Assembly (NCBI RefSeq): GCF_001447385.1
Contig: NZ_LLWQ01000192.1
Coordinates: 1 to 54,647 of the forward strand
Reading direction: 5' to 3'
Length of the DNA stretch: 54,647 bases
Source: Paracoccus sp. MKU1
Lineage (GTDB): Bacteria > Pseudomonadota > Alphaproteobacteria > Rhodobacterales > Rhodobacteraceae
Part shown: positions 25,148 to 34,684 of the stretch, piece by piece
How the letters are laid out: every line of letters starts with the position of its first letter
Numbering within the stretch: the stretch's first letter is position 1
The notes under the pieces: model-generated
Told to the model about the DNA's origin: nothing
The model's input: the letters and a program-made list of their open reading frames with translations, nothing else
Databases searched by the model: none
Translations under genes and position numbers: made by a program

Positions 25148-26850
25148 GCCCCTGCTCCCTGTTTATGCGTGACCTGGCCTTCGATATGCGATCCGAAATA
25201 GACGCCGTAATTGCCAAGCCGTGATTCCGCCGCCAGCCGATCCAGCATCGACCGGGTGGCTGGATCGCTGACGGATTTCAGATGATCCGATTCCAGCGGG
25301 ACAAAGCGTCCCTGCCGCGCATCGGTCGAGGTCGCCGGGCAGCGGAAGGCGATGTGCTGGCGGCCGGGCGCCGCGCCGTCGTAGATGGCATAGATCTCGC
25401 CCGGCGCGGCGTCGGGGGCGATATCGCGTAAAAGCTGCGTCAAGGCGGCTTGCACGCCCTCGCGCCCGACCCGAGCTTCGGGCAGCGCCAGCCCGCCCTG
25501 TCCGTCCTCGACCAGCAGAACTTCACCCCAGGCCTCGACGATGGCGGCTATCATCACATCAGGGCCGGTCGGCAGTTGCGCAGCGGTCTGCGCAGGCGTG
25601 ATATAGGCGCCGCGGTAATATCCCAGGCCGGGCTCTTGCGAGGCGGCGAAGCCTTTGATCTCGCCGATCAGGATGGCGTGATCGCCCGCTTCGACCAGTT
25701 GCGAAAGCCGGCAGTCGAACCAGGCCGAGACGCCCGCGAGCACCGGCGACCCTGCCGGGCCGGGCGACCACTCCACCGTAGCAAAGCGATCCTCGACCGG
25801 GCGGGCGAAAGTGCCCGAGACATCCTTCTGGCTTTCCGCCAGCACGTTGATCGCGAAATGGCCCGCATTCACGAAATGCCCGAAGTTGCGCGAGGTCTTG
25901 GCGATCGAAACCAGCAGGAGCGGGGGGTCCAGCGAAACCGAAGAAAAGGAGTTGGCGGTGAAACCCAGCGGTATGTCTTCCGACGTGGTGGTCACGACCG
26001 TCACACCCGTCATGAAGCAGCCGAAGGCGTCGCGCAGCGCGCGGGGATCGAACGGCGTCATATTGGTTTCGTCCCATCTGAGCCAGTTTGTCAGGGCATC
26101 GTTCACGATGTAGGGTGCCGTCATGTTCACCATATGGCGGTGCCCGGCGACGATCAGCGCACGGCCCAAGGGGATCGCATCGGCCATCTCGTGGCTCATC
26201 TGCGCGCTGGAGTTGCGGTCGCCGTCACCGGTCAGCACCAGCGTCGGGCAGGCGATTTCAGCCAGTCGGTCGGCATAGATCGTATCGCCCTCGGCAAAGG
26301 CGCGGTAAGCAGTGGCGTAACCCTGCGGGTCGATACCGTCCAGCCAGTGCGCCACCTTGTTGCGGATGGCGACCTGATTGGGGCCGAACCAGCGGATCAG
26401 CGGTGCTTCGTTGTCACCTTCGCCGCGGGCGATCTCGTCGGCGCGGGCCAGGACGGCGGCGCGAGCCTCGGGCGAGCGGCGATGGACCGCGTTGAGCAGT
26501 GCCAGGCGCCGGACCAGGTCGGGACGCTCGACCGCCAGGCCCGCCGAAACCAGCGCGCCCATGGAGTGGCCTGCAAGATTGACCGGCCCAAGTCCCAGCG
26601 CCTCGACCAGTCGCGCCGCCCAGGCGACGAAATCGGGCAGGCGTGCATCCACCGGCAGCGGGGACGAAGCGCCATGCCCCGGCATGTCCACCGCGATGAC
26701 ATGGTGATGCGCCGGCAGGGCGGCCATCTGCGGCTCCCAGGCCTCGGCACGCATGCCGACGCCATGGATCAGCAGCAAGGGCTCACCGCGACCGGCCTCG
26801 ACCAACCGGACGGTGGCGCCGTCAGACAGCTGCAGGGTTCGAGACATCAT
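25144..26850 (-). CDS. Fused alpha/beta hydrolase - flavin reductase with extra C-terminal domain
   Basis: One continuous 568-residue frame with three parts. Residues 1-265 are an alpha/beta hydrolase: oxyanion HGVGMRAEAW, nucleophile GHSMGALVSAG, acid in LVLTGDGDRNSS, base in VAGHRHMVN. From about residue 270 (MTPFDPRALRDAFGCFMTGV) comes a NADH:flavin reductase of the HpaC/RutF class with TTTSEDIPLGFTANSFSSVS, FAINVLAESQ and AGDHAILIGEIKGF. The last 130 residues (EVLLVEDGQGGLALPEARVG...) look like a degenerate Nudix-type fold. Fusion would supply reduced flavin to the adjacent luciferase-like enzyme and a hydrolase for its product. No stop separates the parts; an internal ATG opens the reductase part. 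It overlaps the upstream DUF1185 gene by 29 bases. Confidence 0.88.
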   Translation of the reverse strand: MMSRTLQLSDGATVRLVEAGRGEPLLLIHGVGMRAEAWEPQMAALPAHHHVIAVDMPGHGASSPLPVDARLPDFVAWAARLVEALGLGPVNLAGHSMGALVSAGLAVERPDLVRRLALLNAVHRRSPEARAAVLARADEIARGEGDNEAPLIRWFGPNQVAIRNKVAHWLDGIDPQGYATAYRAFAEGDTIYADRLAEIACPTLVLTGDGDRNSSAQMSHEMADAIPLGRALIVAGHRHMVNMTAPYIVNDALTNWLRWDETNMTPFDPRALRDAFGCFMTGVTVVTTTSEDIPLGFTANSFSSVSLDPPLLLVSIAKTSRNFGHFVNAGHFAINVLAESQKDVSGTFARPVEDRFATVEWSPGPAGSPVLAGVSAWFDCRLSQLVEAGDHAILIGEIKGFAASQEPGLGYYRGAYITPAQTAAQLPTGPDVMIAAIVEAWGEVLLVEDGQGGLALPEARVGREGVQAALTQLLRDIAPDAAPGEIYAIYDGAAPGRQHIAFRCPATSTDARQGRFVPLESDHLKSVSDPATRSMLDRLAAESRLGNYGVYFGSHIEGQVTHKQGAGA

Positions 26851-27424
26851 GGCCCAGATCCTTCAGATCCTGATAGCGGTCTCCGATGCGGTGATGCGGG
26901 CGCCCGCCGATCGAGGCACCAAGCGCGACGACGATCTCGTCGGCGGCCGGGGCATCCGGGATCGCGAACTGGATCGTCAGATAATGCGAGCGGCGGCCCT
27001 CGTCGTTCTTGTCCATCAGCGGGATCATGATCGGGGCGTTCGCCGGGCCGCGGGTGTTGGTGAAGGCGAGATAGGATTTCGCCCCCACCGCGCTGCGGTA
27101 ATGGTTGCCGAAGCGCAGCGTGTGGATCAGCGCGCTGGCATGCTCGACCTCGCCATCGAGGCCGACCACGGCGGCCTTGCCATAGGCTTCGACCTTGCCG
27201 CCGCCGCCGGCGGCCTCGATCACCATATCGGTCAGCAACTCGCCGAGGATGGGGGCGACGGCGTGGATTTCCGGCTTGAGGTCGTCGACATAACCGCGCC
27301 CCGCCCAAGGGTTCTTCAGCACGGCGGCGGCAGTGATCAGCTTCAAAGGCTGCGGCGCGGCGCGACCGCCTTCGATCAGCGTGGTCTCGATATTCAGCAA
27401 GGTCTTGCGGATTTCCGCTGTCAT
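26822..27424 (-). CDS. DUF1185 'amino acid synthesis' family protein
   Basis: From ATG at 27424, after GGGGGC, the product is 200 residues. It matches the AA_synth (DUF1185) family by IRKTLLNIETTLIEGGR, KNPWAGRGYVDDL, GKAAVVGLDGEVEHASALIH, and LRFGNHYRSAVGAKSYL. The biochemical role of the family is not known to me; the family name is not evidence of biosynthesis. As first gene of a coupled operon with a ring-opening monooxygenase, it may handle an unstable enamine or aldehyde intermediate, which is inference. It faces a divergent GntR gene across an inverted-repeat-rich spacer. Confidence 0.85.
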   Translation of the reverse strand: MTAEIRKTLLNIETTLIEGGRAAPQPLKLITAAAVLKNPWAGRGYVDDLKPEIHAVAPILGELLTDMVIEAAGGGGKVEAYGKAAVVGLDGEVEHASALIHTLRFGNHYRSAVGAKSYLAFTNTRGPANAPIMIPLMDKNDEGRRSHYLTIQFAIPDAPAADEIVVALGASIGGRPHHRIGDRYQDLKDLGHDVSNPAAV

Positions 27425-27457
27425 GGCAGCCCCCAGAGCGATTCGATGATCGGAAGA

Positions 27458-27501
27458 TGGTATACCAACATGCCATATGTCAATATGAGATTGTATTGGC
27501 A
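27458..27501. promoter_or_regulatory. Candidate GntR operator between divergent genes
   Basis: The 101-base spacer between the DUF1185 and gntR starts contains the perfect palindrome TGGTATACCA at 27458-27467. A wider inverted pair, TGCCA at 27471-27475 and TGGCA at 27497-27501, encloses AT-rich DNA with ATATG repeats. FCD-type GntR repressors bind short TGGT-x-ACCA-like palindromes, so the first is the best operator candidate. It would control both directions. Confidence 0.65.
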
Positions 27502-27525
27502 TTCCAGCTGCGCTAGTCTCGCACC

Positions 27526-28233
27526 ATGACAAAGGAACAACCCGCCAGCCTGCGCATCGAGCATGTGCCCCAGACGCTTCGCGAGCTTGCGGTGGAGCGC
27601 TTGCGCGCCGCGATCATGTCTGGGCGCTTTCCGTCCGGTTACCGGCTCGTCGAACGGACGCTGGTCGATCAACTGGGCGTCTCGCGATCCGTCATCCGCG
27701 AGGCGATCCGCTATCTGGAGGCCGAGGGCCTAGTCGAGATCCAGCCCCGACAAGGGCCGATCGTTGCTACCCTCGACTGGGACAAGGCCCGGCAGATCTA
27801 TGACATCCGCCTGCGGCTGGAGGCGGCGGCGGCGGCGGATTGCGCCAGGCTTCTCGACGCGTCTGCCCGTGCCGATCTGCAGGCCGCGCTTCAGCGCCTC
27901 AAGGAAGCCTTTCTATCCGACGATCCTCAGGTGCTCTATGATGCGACGACGCGGTTTTACGAGGTCATCTTCGTCACCGCCGGGCATCACATCGCCTGGG
28001 AGATCGTCCAGCGCCTCAACGGCCGCATTTCTCGACTTCGGGCGCTGACACTGGCCTCGACCGACCGGCATGTATCGGGGCAGGCCCGGATGCAGCGCAT
28101 TGCCGAGGCCATTTTCGCGCAAGATCCGGACCGGGCAAGCGAAGCCGTGCGCGAACACCTGACCGAAGCCGCGGAAATCGCAAGCAAGCTGCTGCATGCG
28201 GCCAATGAGGGCGCTCGAAGGACGGGGCAATGA
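27526..28233 (+). CDS. GntR-family regulator, FCD subfamily
   Basis: A 235-residue regulator. The N-terminal winged helix reads LRELAVERLRAAIMSGRFPS, GYRLVERTLVDQLGVSRSVI and REAIRYLEAEGLVEIQPRQG. The all-helical FCD ligand domain follows with IRLRLEAAAAADCARL and metal-ligand-type His in EHLTEAAEIA. It diverges from the ring-opening operon and is the natural regulator of it. Its stop overlaps the next gene's start by four bases. Confidence 0.92.
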   Translation: MTKEQPASLRIEHVPQTLRELAVERLRAAIMSGRFPSGYRLVERTLVDQLGVSRSVIREAIRYLEAEGLVEIQPRQGPIVATLDWDKARQIYDIRLRLEAAAAADCARLLDASARADLQAALQRLKEAFLSDDPQVLYDATTRFYEVIFVTAGHHIAWEIVQRLNGRISRLRALTLASTDRHVSGQARMQRIAEAIFAQDPDRASEAVREHLTEAAEIASKLLHAANEGARRTGQ

Positions 28234-28529
28234 GCGCATATTGGATCGCCCATGTGACTGTTCACGATCCGGCGGCCTATGCCGGGTATCAGGCGCTGGC
28301 GCCTGCGGCTTTCGCGAAGTTCGGTGCAGAGTTCCTGGTCCGAGGCGGCGCATCCGAGACCTTGGAAGGTCCCGTCCTCCAGCGCCATGTCGTGATCCGG
28401 TTTCCCGATCTGGCCCGTGCCCGCGACTGCTTTTACTCTCGGGAATATCAGGAAGCACGTGCTTGCCGCGATGGCGCATGCGAAGCGCATGTCGTGATCG
28501 TGGAAGGCGCTTCAGACCCGTCGTCCTGA
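28230..28529 (+). CDS. DUF1330 (dimeric alpha/beta barrel) protein
   Basis: A 99-residue protein beginning MSAYWIAHVTVHDPAAYAGY, with GAEFLVRGGASETLEGP and FPDLARARDCFYSREYQEAR, all DUF1330 hallmarks. The fold is a ferredoxin-like dimer; family members have no settled activity and occur in degradation clusters. It overlaps gntR by ATGA, so they are co-transcribed. Confidence 0.88.
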   Translation: MSAYWIAHVTVHDPAAYAGYQALAPAAFAKFGAEFLVRGGASETLEGPVLQRHVVIRFPDLARARDCFYSREYQEARACRDGACEAHVVIVEGASDPSS

Positions 28530-28580
28530 TGCGGGTTGGCTTGGAAGCCGGTGAATGACCAAGTGAGAAGGGATAGCGCG

Positions 28581-28988
28581 ATGGCCGAAGATCAGGAACT
28601 GTTCGACAAGGGCCTGCCGATCCGGCGCGAGGTGTTGGGCGCGGACTATGTCGACAGTTCGATGCAGCGGGCGGACGACTTCATGATGTCGTTTCAGCGG
28701 GCGACCACGGCTTGGGCCTGGGGCTGGGCCTGGGGCGATCCGACCCTGGACCGCAAGACGCGCAGCCTGCTGAACCTCGCTATGCTGACCGCGCTTGGCC
28801 GCACCCCTGAGATAAAGTTGCATGTGCGGGGTGCGCTGAACAACGGCGTCACCGTGGACGAGATCCGCGCAACGTTGCTGCACGCCACGGCCTATTGCGG
28901 CATCCCGGCCGGCCTTGACGCGTTCAAGGCGGCACATGAGATCCTGGTTGCCGAAGCGGCCCTTCCCAAGCCGGATGCAGGCGAGTAG
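28581..28988 (+). CDS. Carboxymuconolactone decarboxylase (CMD) family protein
   Basis: From ATG at 28581, after GAGAAGGGA, the product is 135 residues. It matches the CMD/PcaC-like family in length and in GWAWGDPTLDRKTRSLLNLA, ALGRTPEIKLHVRGALNNGV and LHATAYCGIPAGLDAFKAA. It has a single Cys, so it is PcaC-like rather than an AhpD peroxidase. It might be a lactone-acting or decarboxylating enzyme of the ring-opening pathway, but lacks a clear partner. It closes the gntR operon. Confidence 0.88.
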   Translation: MAEDQELFDKGLPIRREVLGADYVDSSMQRADDFMMSFQRATTAWAWGWAWGDPTLDRKTRSLLNLAMLTALGRTPEIKLHVRGALNNGVTVDEIRATLLHATAYCGIPAGLDAFKAAHEILVAEAALPKPDAGE

Positions 28989-31060
<2,072 letters not shown>

Positions 31061-31111
31061 CGATTCCCTGGGCGGTGGCACCGTTGCCGCCGCCCGACCC
31101 AAAGTTAGATG

Positions 31112-31123
31112 TATGCAAACAAG
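31112..31123 (+). promoter_or_regulatory. Repeat of the nicC upstream motif before marR
   Basis: TATGCAAACAAG differs by one base from TATGCACACAAG at 29840-29851 upstream of nicC. Two copies at the two promoters of one module suggest a shared regulator site. Confidence 0.45.
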
Positions 31124-31227
31124 ATCGAACTTGCCTATGCTGGCCGCCGCAGCCGGCCGCGCGGTGCCAGCTGCTTGACGTTCCGGGATGAAGCCGGAAT
31201 ATCGAGAGCAGGAAAGGAAGGCATGGC

Positions 31228-31671
31228 ATGGATGAGGCGCGCCTCACGCTTGCAGAGCAGGGCTATGATCTCGATCGCCAGATCGGCTTCGTATTGCGCA
31301 AGGCCTATCAGCGGCATTCGCAGATATTTTTCGAGCTGATCGGAGAGGATCTGACTGCGACCCAGTTCTCTATCCTGTTCCGGCTGCTGGAACAGGATGC
31401 CCCGATCTCGCAAAATGCACTGGGGCGCATGGTGGCGATGGATGCGGCCACAACCAAAGGCGTCATCACGCGTCTTTTGCAGCGCGAACTGGTGTCGATG
31501 CGCAAGGACGAGGTGGACCGCCGTCGCTATCTGATCGAGATTACCCCGGCCGGCCGCGCGCTGGTGACGCGCCTGATGCCGCGGATGAAGCGCATCACCC
31601 AGGAGACGTTGGCGCCCCTGTCCGCCGATGAAGCCGGCGAACTGCTCCGCCTGCTGTCCAGGATCACCTGA
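31228..31671 (+). CDS. MarR-family regulator, NicR-like by position
   Basis: A 147-residue MarR protein. The N-terminal helix LDRQIGFVLRKAYQRHSQIF leads to the winged helix (LTATQFSILFRLLEQDAPIS, RMVAMDAATTKGVITRLLQR and RDEV-like wing KDEVDRRRYLIEITPAG). It follows nicC in the same direction and in P. putida NicR, a MarR protein, represses nic genes in response to 6-hydroxynicotinate. Assignment as NicR is by context. AGGAAGGC precedes the start. A second marR gene begins 12 bases after its stop. Confidence 0.88.
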   Translation: MDEARLTLAEQGYDLDRQIGFVLRKAYQRHSQIFFELIGEDLTATQFSILFRLLEQDAPISQNALGRMVAMDAATTKGVITRLLQRELVSMRKDEVDRRRYLIEITPAGRALVTRLMPRMKRITQETLAPLSADEAGELLRLLSRIT

Positions 31672-31683
31672 CGCGGCGTCGGC

Positions 31684-32136
31684 ATGAAGACTCCCGACCC
31701 TTCGGCCATCAAGGCCTATGATCCGGCCGCGCATCCGGCCCAACTTGTGCGCCGCGTACACCAGCGGGCGGCACAGCTGTTCACGCAGGCGGTGCAAGTA
31801 CGTAACCTGTCGGTGCCGCAGTTCGTGGCGCTGGTCACCCTGCTGAAGCACGGCCCGATGATGTTGAGCCAGCTTGGCCGGCTGACCTCGATAGACCCGG
31901 CGACCATGACCGTCGTCGTGCGCAAGCTGGTCAAGGACGGGCTGGTGATCAAGACCACCAGCGAGACCGACCAGCGCGTCAGCGTGATCTGTCTGACCGA
32001 ATGCGGCGAAACCTGCGCCCGCACGCATATCCCGGTCTCGATCAACGCGGGCGAATCACTTCTCGCTCCGCTGACCGAGGATGAACGCCGTCAATTCCTG
32101 GCCTTGCTGCGCAAGATTCTGACAGCAGACGACTGA
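31684..32136 (+). CDS. Second MarR-family regulator
   Basis: A 150-residue MarR protein, clearly diverged from its neighbour. The winged helix is LSVPQFVALVTLLKHGPMML, SQLGRLTSIDPATMTVVVRK and LVIKTTSETDQRVSVICLTE. It lies directly before the Rieske oxygenase promoter and most likely controls the oxygenase, reductase and transporter genes. Two MarR genes in tandem imply two effectors within this module. Confidence 0.87.
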   Translation: MKTPDPSAIKAYDPAAHPAQLVRRVHQRAAQLFTQAVQVRNLSVPQFVALVTLLKHGPMMLSQLGRLTSIDPATMTVVVRKLVKDGLVIKTTSETDQRVSVICLTECGETCARTHIPVSINAGESLLAPLTEDERRQFLALLRKILTADD

Positions 32137-32193
32137 GATGCCCGACCAAAGTCTGGCCAAGGGACGCAAAAAAGCTTCGTAGTCAAAATTCTC

Positions 32194-32238
32194 TTGACGG
32201 ATGCGGCGGAATGCAAAAATAATTCGTCTACAAACAAT
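32194..32238 (+). promoter_or_regulatory. Promoter and candidate operator of the Rieske oxygenase operon
   Basis: TTGACG at 32194-32199 and AATAAT at 32218-32223, 18 bases apart, make a sigma-70-type promoter. ATTCGTctacaAACAAT at 32222-32238 follows the -10 and resembles the nicC operator (ATTTGT...ACAAAT) in sequence and placement. This fits control by one of the two MarR proteins. Confidence 0.55.
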
Positions 32239-32272
32239 CTGCCAGCACAGGGCAAGCCAAAGGGAGAATGGC

Positions 32273-33343
32273 ATGACGACTCTGGTCCGCAACGCGTGGT
32301 ATGTCGCCGCCTGGTCGAGCGAGATCGACGACAAGCTTCGCCGCTTCGAGATCCTGGGAGAGCCGGTATTGCTGTATCGGCGGACAGACGGCGAGATCGC
32401 CGCGCTGCATGATCGCTGTCCCCACCGCCTGCTGCCGTTGTCCAAAGGCAAGCGCATCGGGGACGAAGTGCAATGCGGCTATCACGGGCTGCGCTTTGGG
32501 CCGGATGGCAAATGCACCCGGGTTCCTGGGCAGGACAAGATCCCCCCTTCAGCCTTCGTCGATGCCTATCCGGTCGAGGAGCGCAACGATATCGTCTGGA
32601 TCTGGATGGGCGATGCGGATCGCGCCGACCCCGCTACCATCTTCACCCTGCCGCAATTCGACGACCCGTCCTGGCACGCCCATCAGGGCGGCGCGCTGCA
32701 CATCCGCTCGAACTATCTGAACGTCGCCGAAAACCTGGTCGATCCGGCGCATGTCAGCTTTGTCCATCCGACCACGCTCGGCAATTCGGCATCCGAGAAC
32801 GTGCCGGTCCATGTCGCGACCGAAGGCGAGGCCATTGTCGCGTGGCGCTGGATTCGCGATGCCGAGCCCATTGGCTTCTTCAAGGCTTTCGGCGGCTTCA
32901 CCGGCAACGTGGACCGCTGGCACTATTATTATCTTTACACCCCCTGCACAGCGGTGATCGACTTCGGCTCGGCTCCGGCCGAGATGCAGATCCCCGAGGA
33001 GGAGCGTGACCGTGGCAATCGGGTCTTTGCCCTGCATTTCATGACCCCTGTCAACGAGAACTATACCATCGACCGCTGGATGCACCTGCGCAACACCGCC
33101 ATCGAAACCGAGGAGGCCTCGGAGAGGATCGACCAGATGTTCCAGATCGCCTTTGGCGAGGACAAGGACATCCTCGAGGCGGTTCACGCCGAGGAAAACC
33201 GTCCGCAGCGGCGGCGGCCGATCCGTATCGCCATCGATCGTGGCCCGATGGTCTATCGCAAGCGCGTTGCCGAAATGCTGGAACGCGAACGCACCCATGA
33301 TGTCTCGGCGGCCGGGAACGGCGCCTATGTCTATCACGACTGA
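32273..33343 (+). CDS. Rieske-type oxygenase, VanA-like (demethylase/hydroxylase)
   Basis: A 356-residue terminal oxygenase from ATG at 32273 (AGGGAG upstream). The Rieske 2Fe-2S ligands are DRCPHRLLPLS and later VQCGYHGLRF. The mononuclear iron ligands are in ENLVDPAHVSFVHPTTLGNS (D-x2-H-x4-H). It starts LVRNAWYVAAWSSE, the mark of the VanA branch (vanillate O-demethylase, dicamba and N-demethylase types). It needs electrons from the reductase encoded next. In a pyridine-compound module the reaction could be N- or O-demethylation or ring hydroxylation, feeding the nic route. The substrate cannot be told from sequence. Confidence 0.9.
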   Translation: MTTLVRNAWYVAAWSSEIDDKLRRFEILGEPVLLYRRTDGEIAALHDRCPHRLLPLSKGKRIGDEVQCGYHGLRFGPDGKCTRVPGQDKIPPSAFVDAYPVEERNDIVWIWMGDADRADPATIFTLPQFDDPSWHAHQGGALHIRSNYLNVAENLVDPAHVSFVHPTTLGNSASENVPVHVATEGEAIVAWRWIRDAEPIGFFKAFGGFTGNVDRWHYYYLYTPCTAVIDFGSAPAEMQIPEEERDRGNRVFALHFMTPVNENYTIDRWMHLRNTAIETEEASERIDQMFQIAFGEDKDILEAVHAEENRPQRRRPIRIAIDRGPMVYRKRVAEMLERERTHDVSAAGNGAYVYHD

Positions 33344-33433
33344 CATCCTTTGACCGTCTTCCCGGCCTTTCCGGCGGCCCCGTGCCCGGCCGGAAAGGCG
33401 CCAGCCAGCAAGCCCGATCAGGGAGGAATACCT

Positions 33434-34489
33434 ATGTCTTATGAAAGCCTGGCCGCAAGCGCCGCCCGCTCGGCCGAGATCGAGCTGGAGGTCGTCGAGC
33501 GGGTGCAGCAAAGCCGGAACGTCGTCTCGCTGACCCTGAGGCCGACCGATCCGACGGGCTTCGTGCCTTTCCGCGCGGGGCAGCACCTGGCCTTCCGGCT
33601 GGGCCTTCCGCAGCGGTCGGTCGCGACCTATACGATCTCGTCCTCACCCCGGGACCGCGGCCGCTATCGCATCAGCGTGAAGCACGAGCCACAGGGCCAG
33701 GGAGGATCGGACTATTTCCATAGCAAGGCGCAGGTCGGCACAAGGTTGCGCGCCTTGGCGCCGCGGGGCAGCTTCGTCCTGGCCGAGGACAACCGCCCCG
33801 TCATCCTTCTGAGTGGCGGCATCGGCATCACCCCGGCGCTATCGATGCTGCATGAATTGGCGCAGGGCGCCCCCCGGCCGGTCTATTTCATCCATGCCTG
33901 CAGCGATGCCAGCGAGCACAACTTCCAGCAGGAAGTGGCCGGGATCGCCCGCGGGCGGCCCTGGATCCGCATCCTGACCGCCTATGCCGCCGGAAGCGCG
34001 GATGACCTCGCCCACGGGAACTGCCAACACCTCGGCATTCTGGATCGTGACATGCTGCGCGGCTGGCTGCCCTTGGACGATTACCGGGTCTACATGTGCG
34101 GTCCTGGCGGGTTCATGGACGCGATGCGCGCAGCCCTGACCGGGCTTGGATTGGCGGACAGCGACATCCGGCAGGAATCTTTCGGCAGTCCGCTGCCTGC
34201 CAACTCGGCGCAGGTCCGGCCGACAGCAGAGCAGTCGGGCGTCGAGGTGCGCTTCGGCCGCACAGGACTGGATTCGACCTGGAATGGTGCGGCGAATCTG
34301 CTGGAATTCGCCGAGGCGCAGGGCCTTTCGCCCGATTTCAGTTGCCGGGCGGGGGTTTGCGGCAGTTGCCAATGCGGATTGCTGAACGGCGAGGTCGAAT
34401 ATGACGAAGAACCGCTCGACCCGCTGCCCCCGGGCCAGATCCTGCTCTGCTGCTCGCGCCCGAAAGGGCCGATCGAACTGGACCTGTGA
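33434..34489 (+). CDS. Ferredoxin reductase for the Rieske oxygenase, FNR + 2Fe-2S
   Basis: A 351-residue electron-transfer protein from ATG at 33434 (GGGAGG upstream). Order: FAD domain with RSVATYTISSSPRDRGRYRI, NAD domain with LLSGGIGITPALSMLHELA and YMCGPGGFMDAMRA, then a plant-type ferredoxin with ligands in SCRAGVCGSCQCG and LCCSRPKG. It passes electrons from NAD(P)H to the Rieske oxygenase. The N-terminus is about 30 residues longer than VanB and layout resembles CntB/PaaE-like reductases as well. It lies 90 bases after the oxygenase gene, in the same operon. Confidence 0.92.
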   Translation: MSYESLAASAARSAEIELEVVERVQQSRNVVSLTLRPTDPTGFVPFRAGQHLAFRLGLPQRSVATYTISSSPRDRGRYRISVKHEPQGQGGSDYFHSKAQVGTRLRALAPRGSFVLAEDNRPVILLSGGIGITPALSMLHELAQGAPRPVYFIHACSDASEHNFQQEVAGIARGRPWIRILTAYAAGSADDLAHGNCQHLGILDRDMLRGWLPLDDYRVYMCGPGGFMDAMRAALTGLGLADSDIRQESFGSPLPANSAQVRPTAEQSGVEVRFGRTGLDSTWNGAANLLEFAEAQGLSPDFSCRAGVCGSCQCGLLNGEVEYDEEPLDPLPPGQILLCCSRPKGPIELDL

Positions 34490-34490
34490 C

Positions 34491-34515
34491 CGGCCCCGGC
34501 GCAGCGCCGGAGCCG
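34491..34515 (+). terminator. GC-rich hairpin after the reductase gene
   Basis: CGGCCCCGGCGC at 34491-34502 pairs with GCGCCGGAGCCG at 34504-34515 with one mismatch. It lies just after the reductase stop in a 195-base spacer before the transporter gene. No T run follows, so it is more likely an mRNA-processing or partial attenuation hairpin. Confidence 0.35.
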
Positions 34516-34684
34516 CCTGACCGATCCGCCCGGATGACCGCCCGACAGGGCGGGCCCTGCGCGCGATCCCCCAAAGCAAGAAGCGGACCCGGCAGAGGTC
34601 CGACGCCCGGAGGCGGCGGTTTCCTTGGAAAACCCTTGCCTGCGCCCGCCCGACAGAGTTGATTTCCAACAGGGAGGCATGAAA

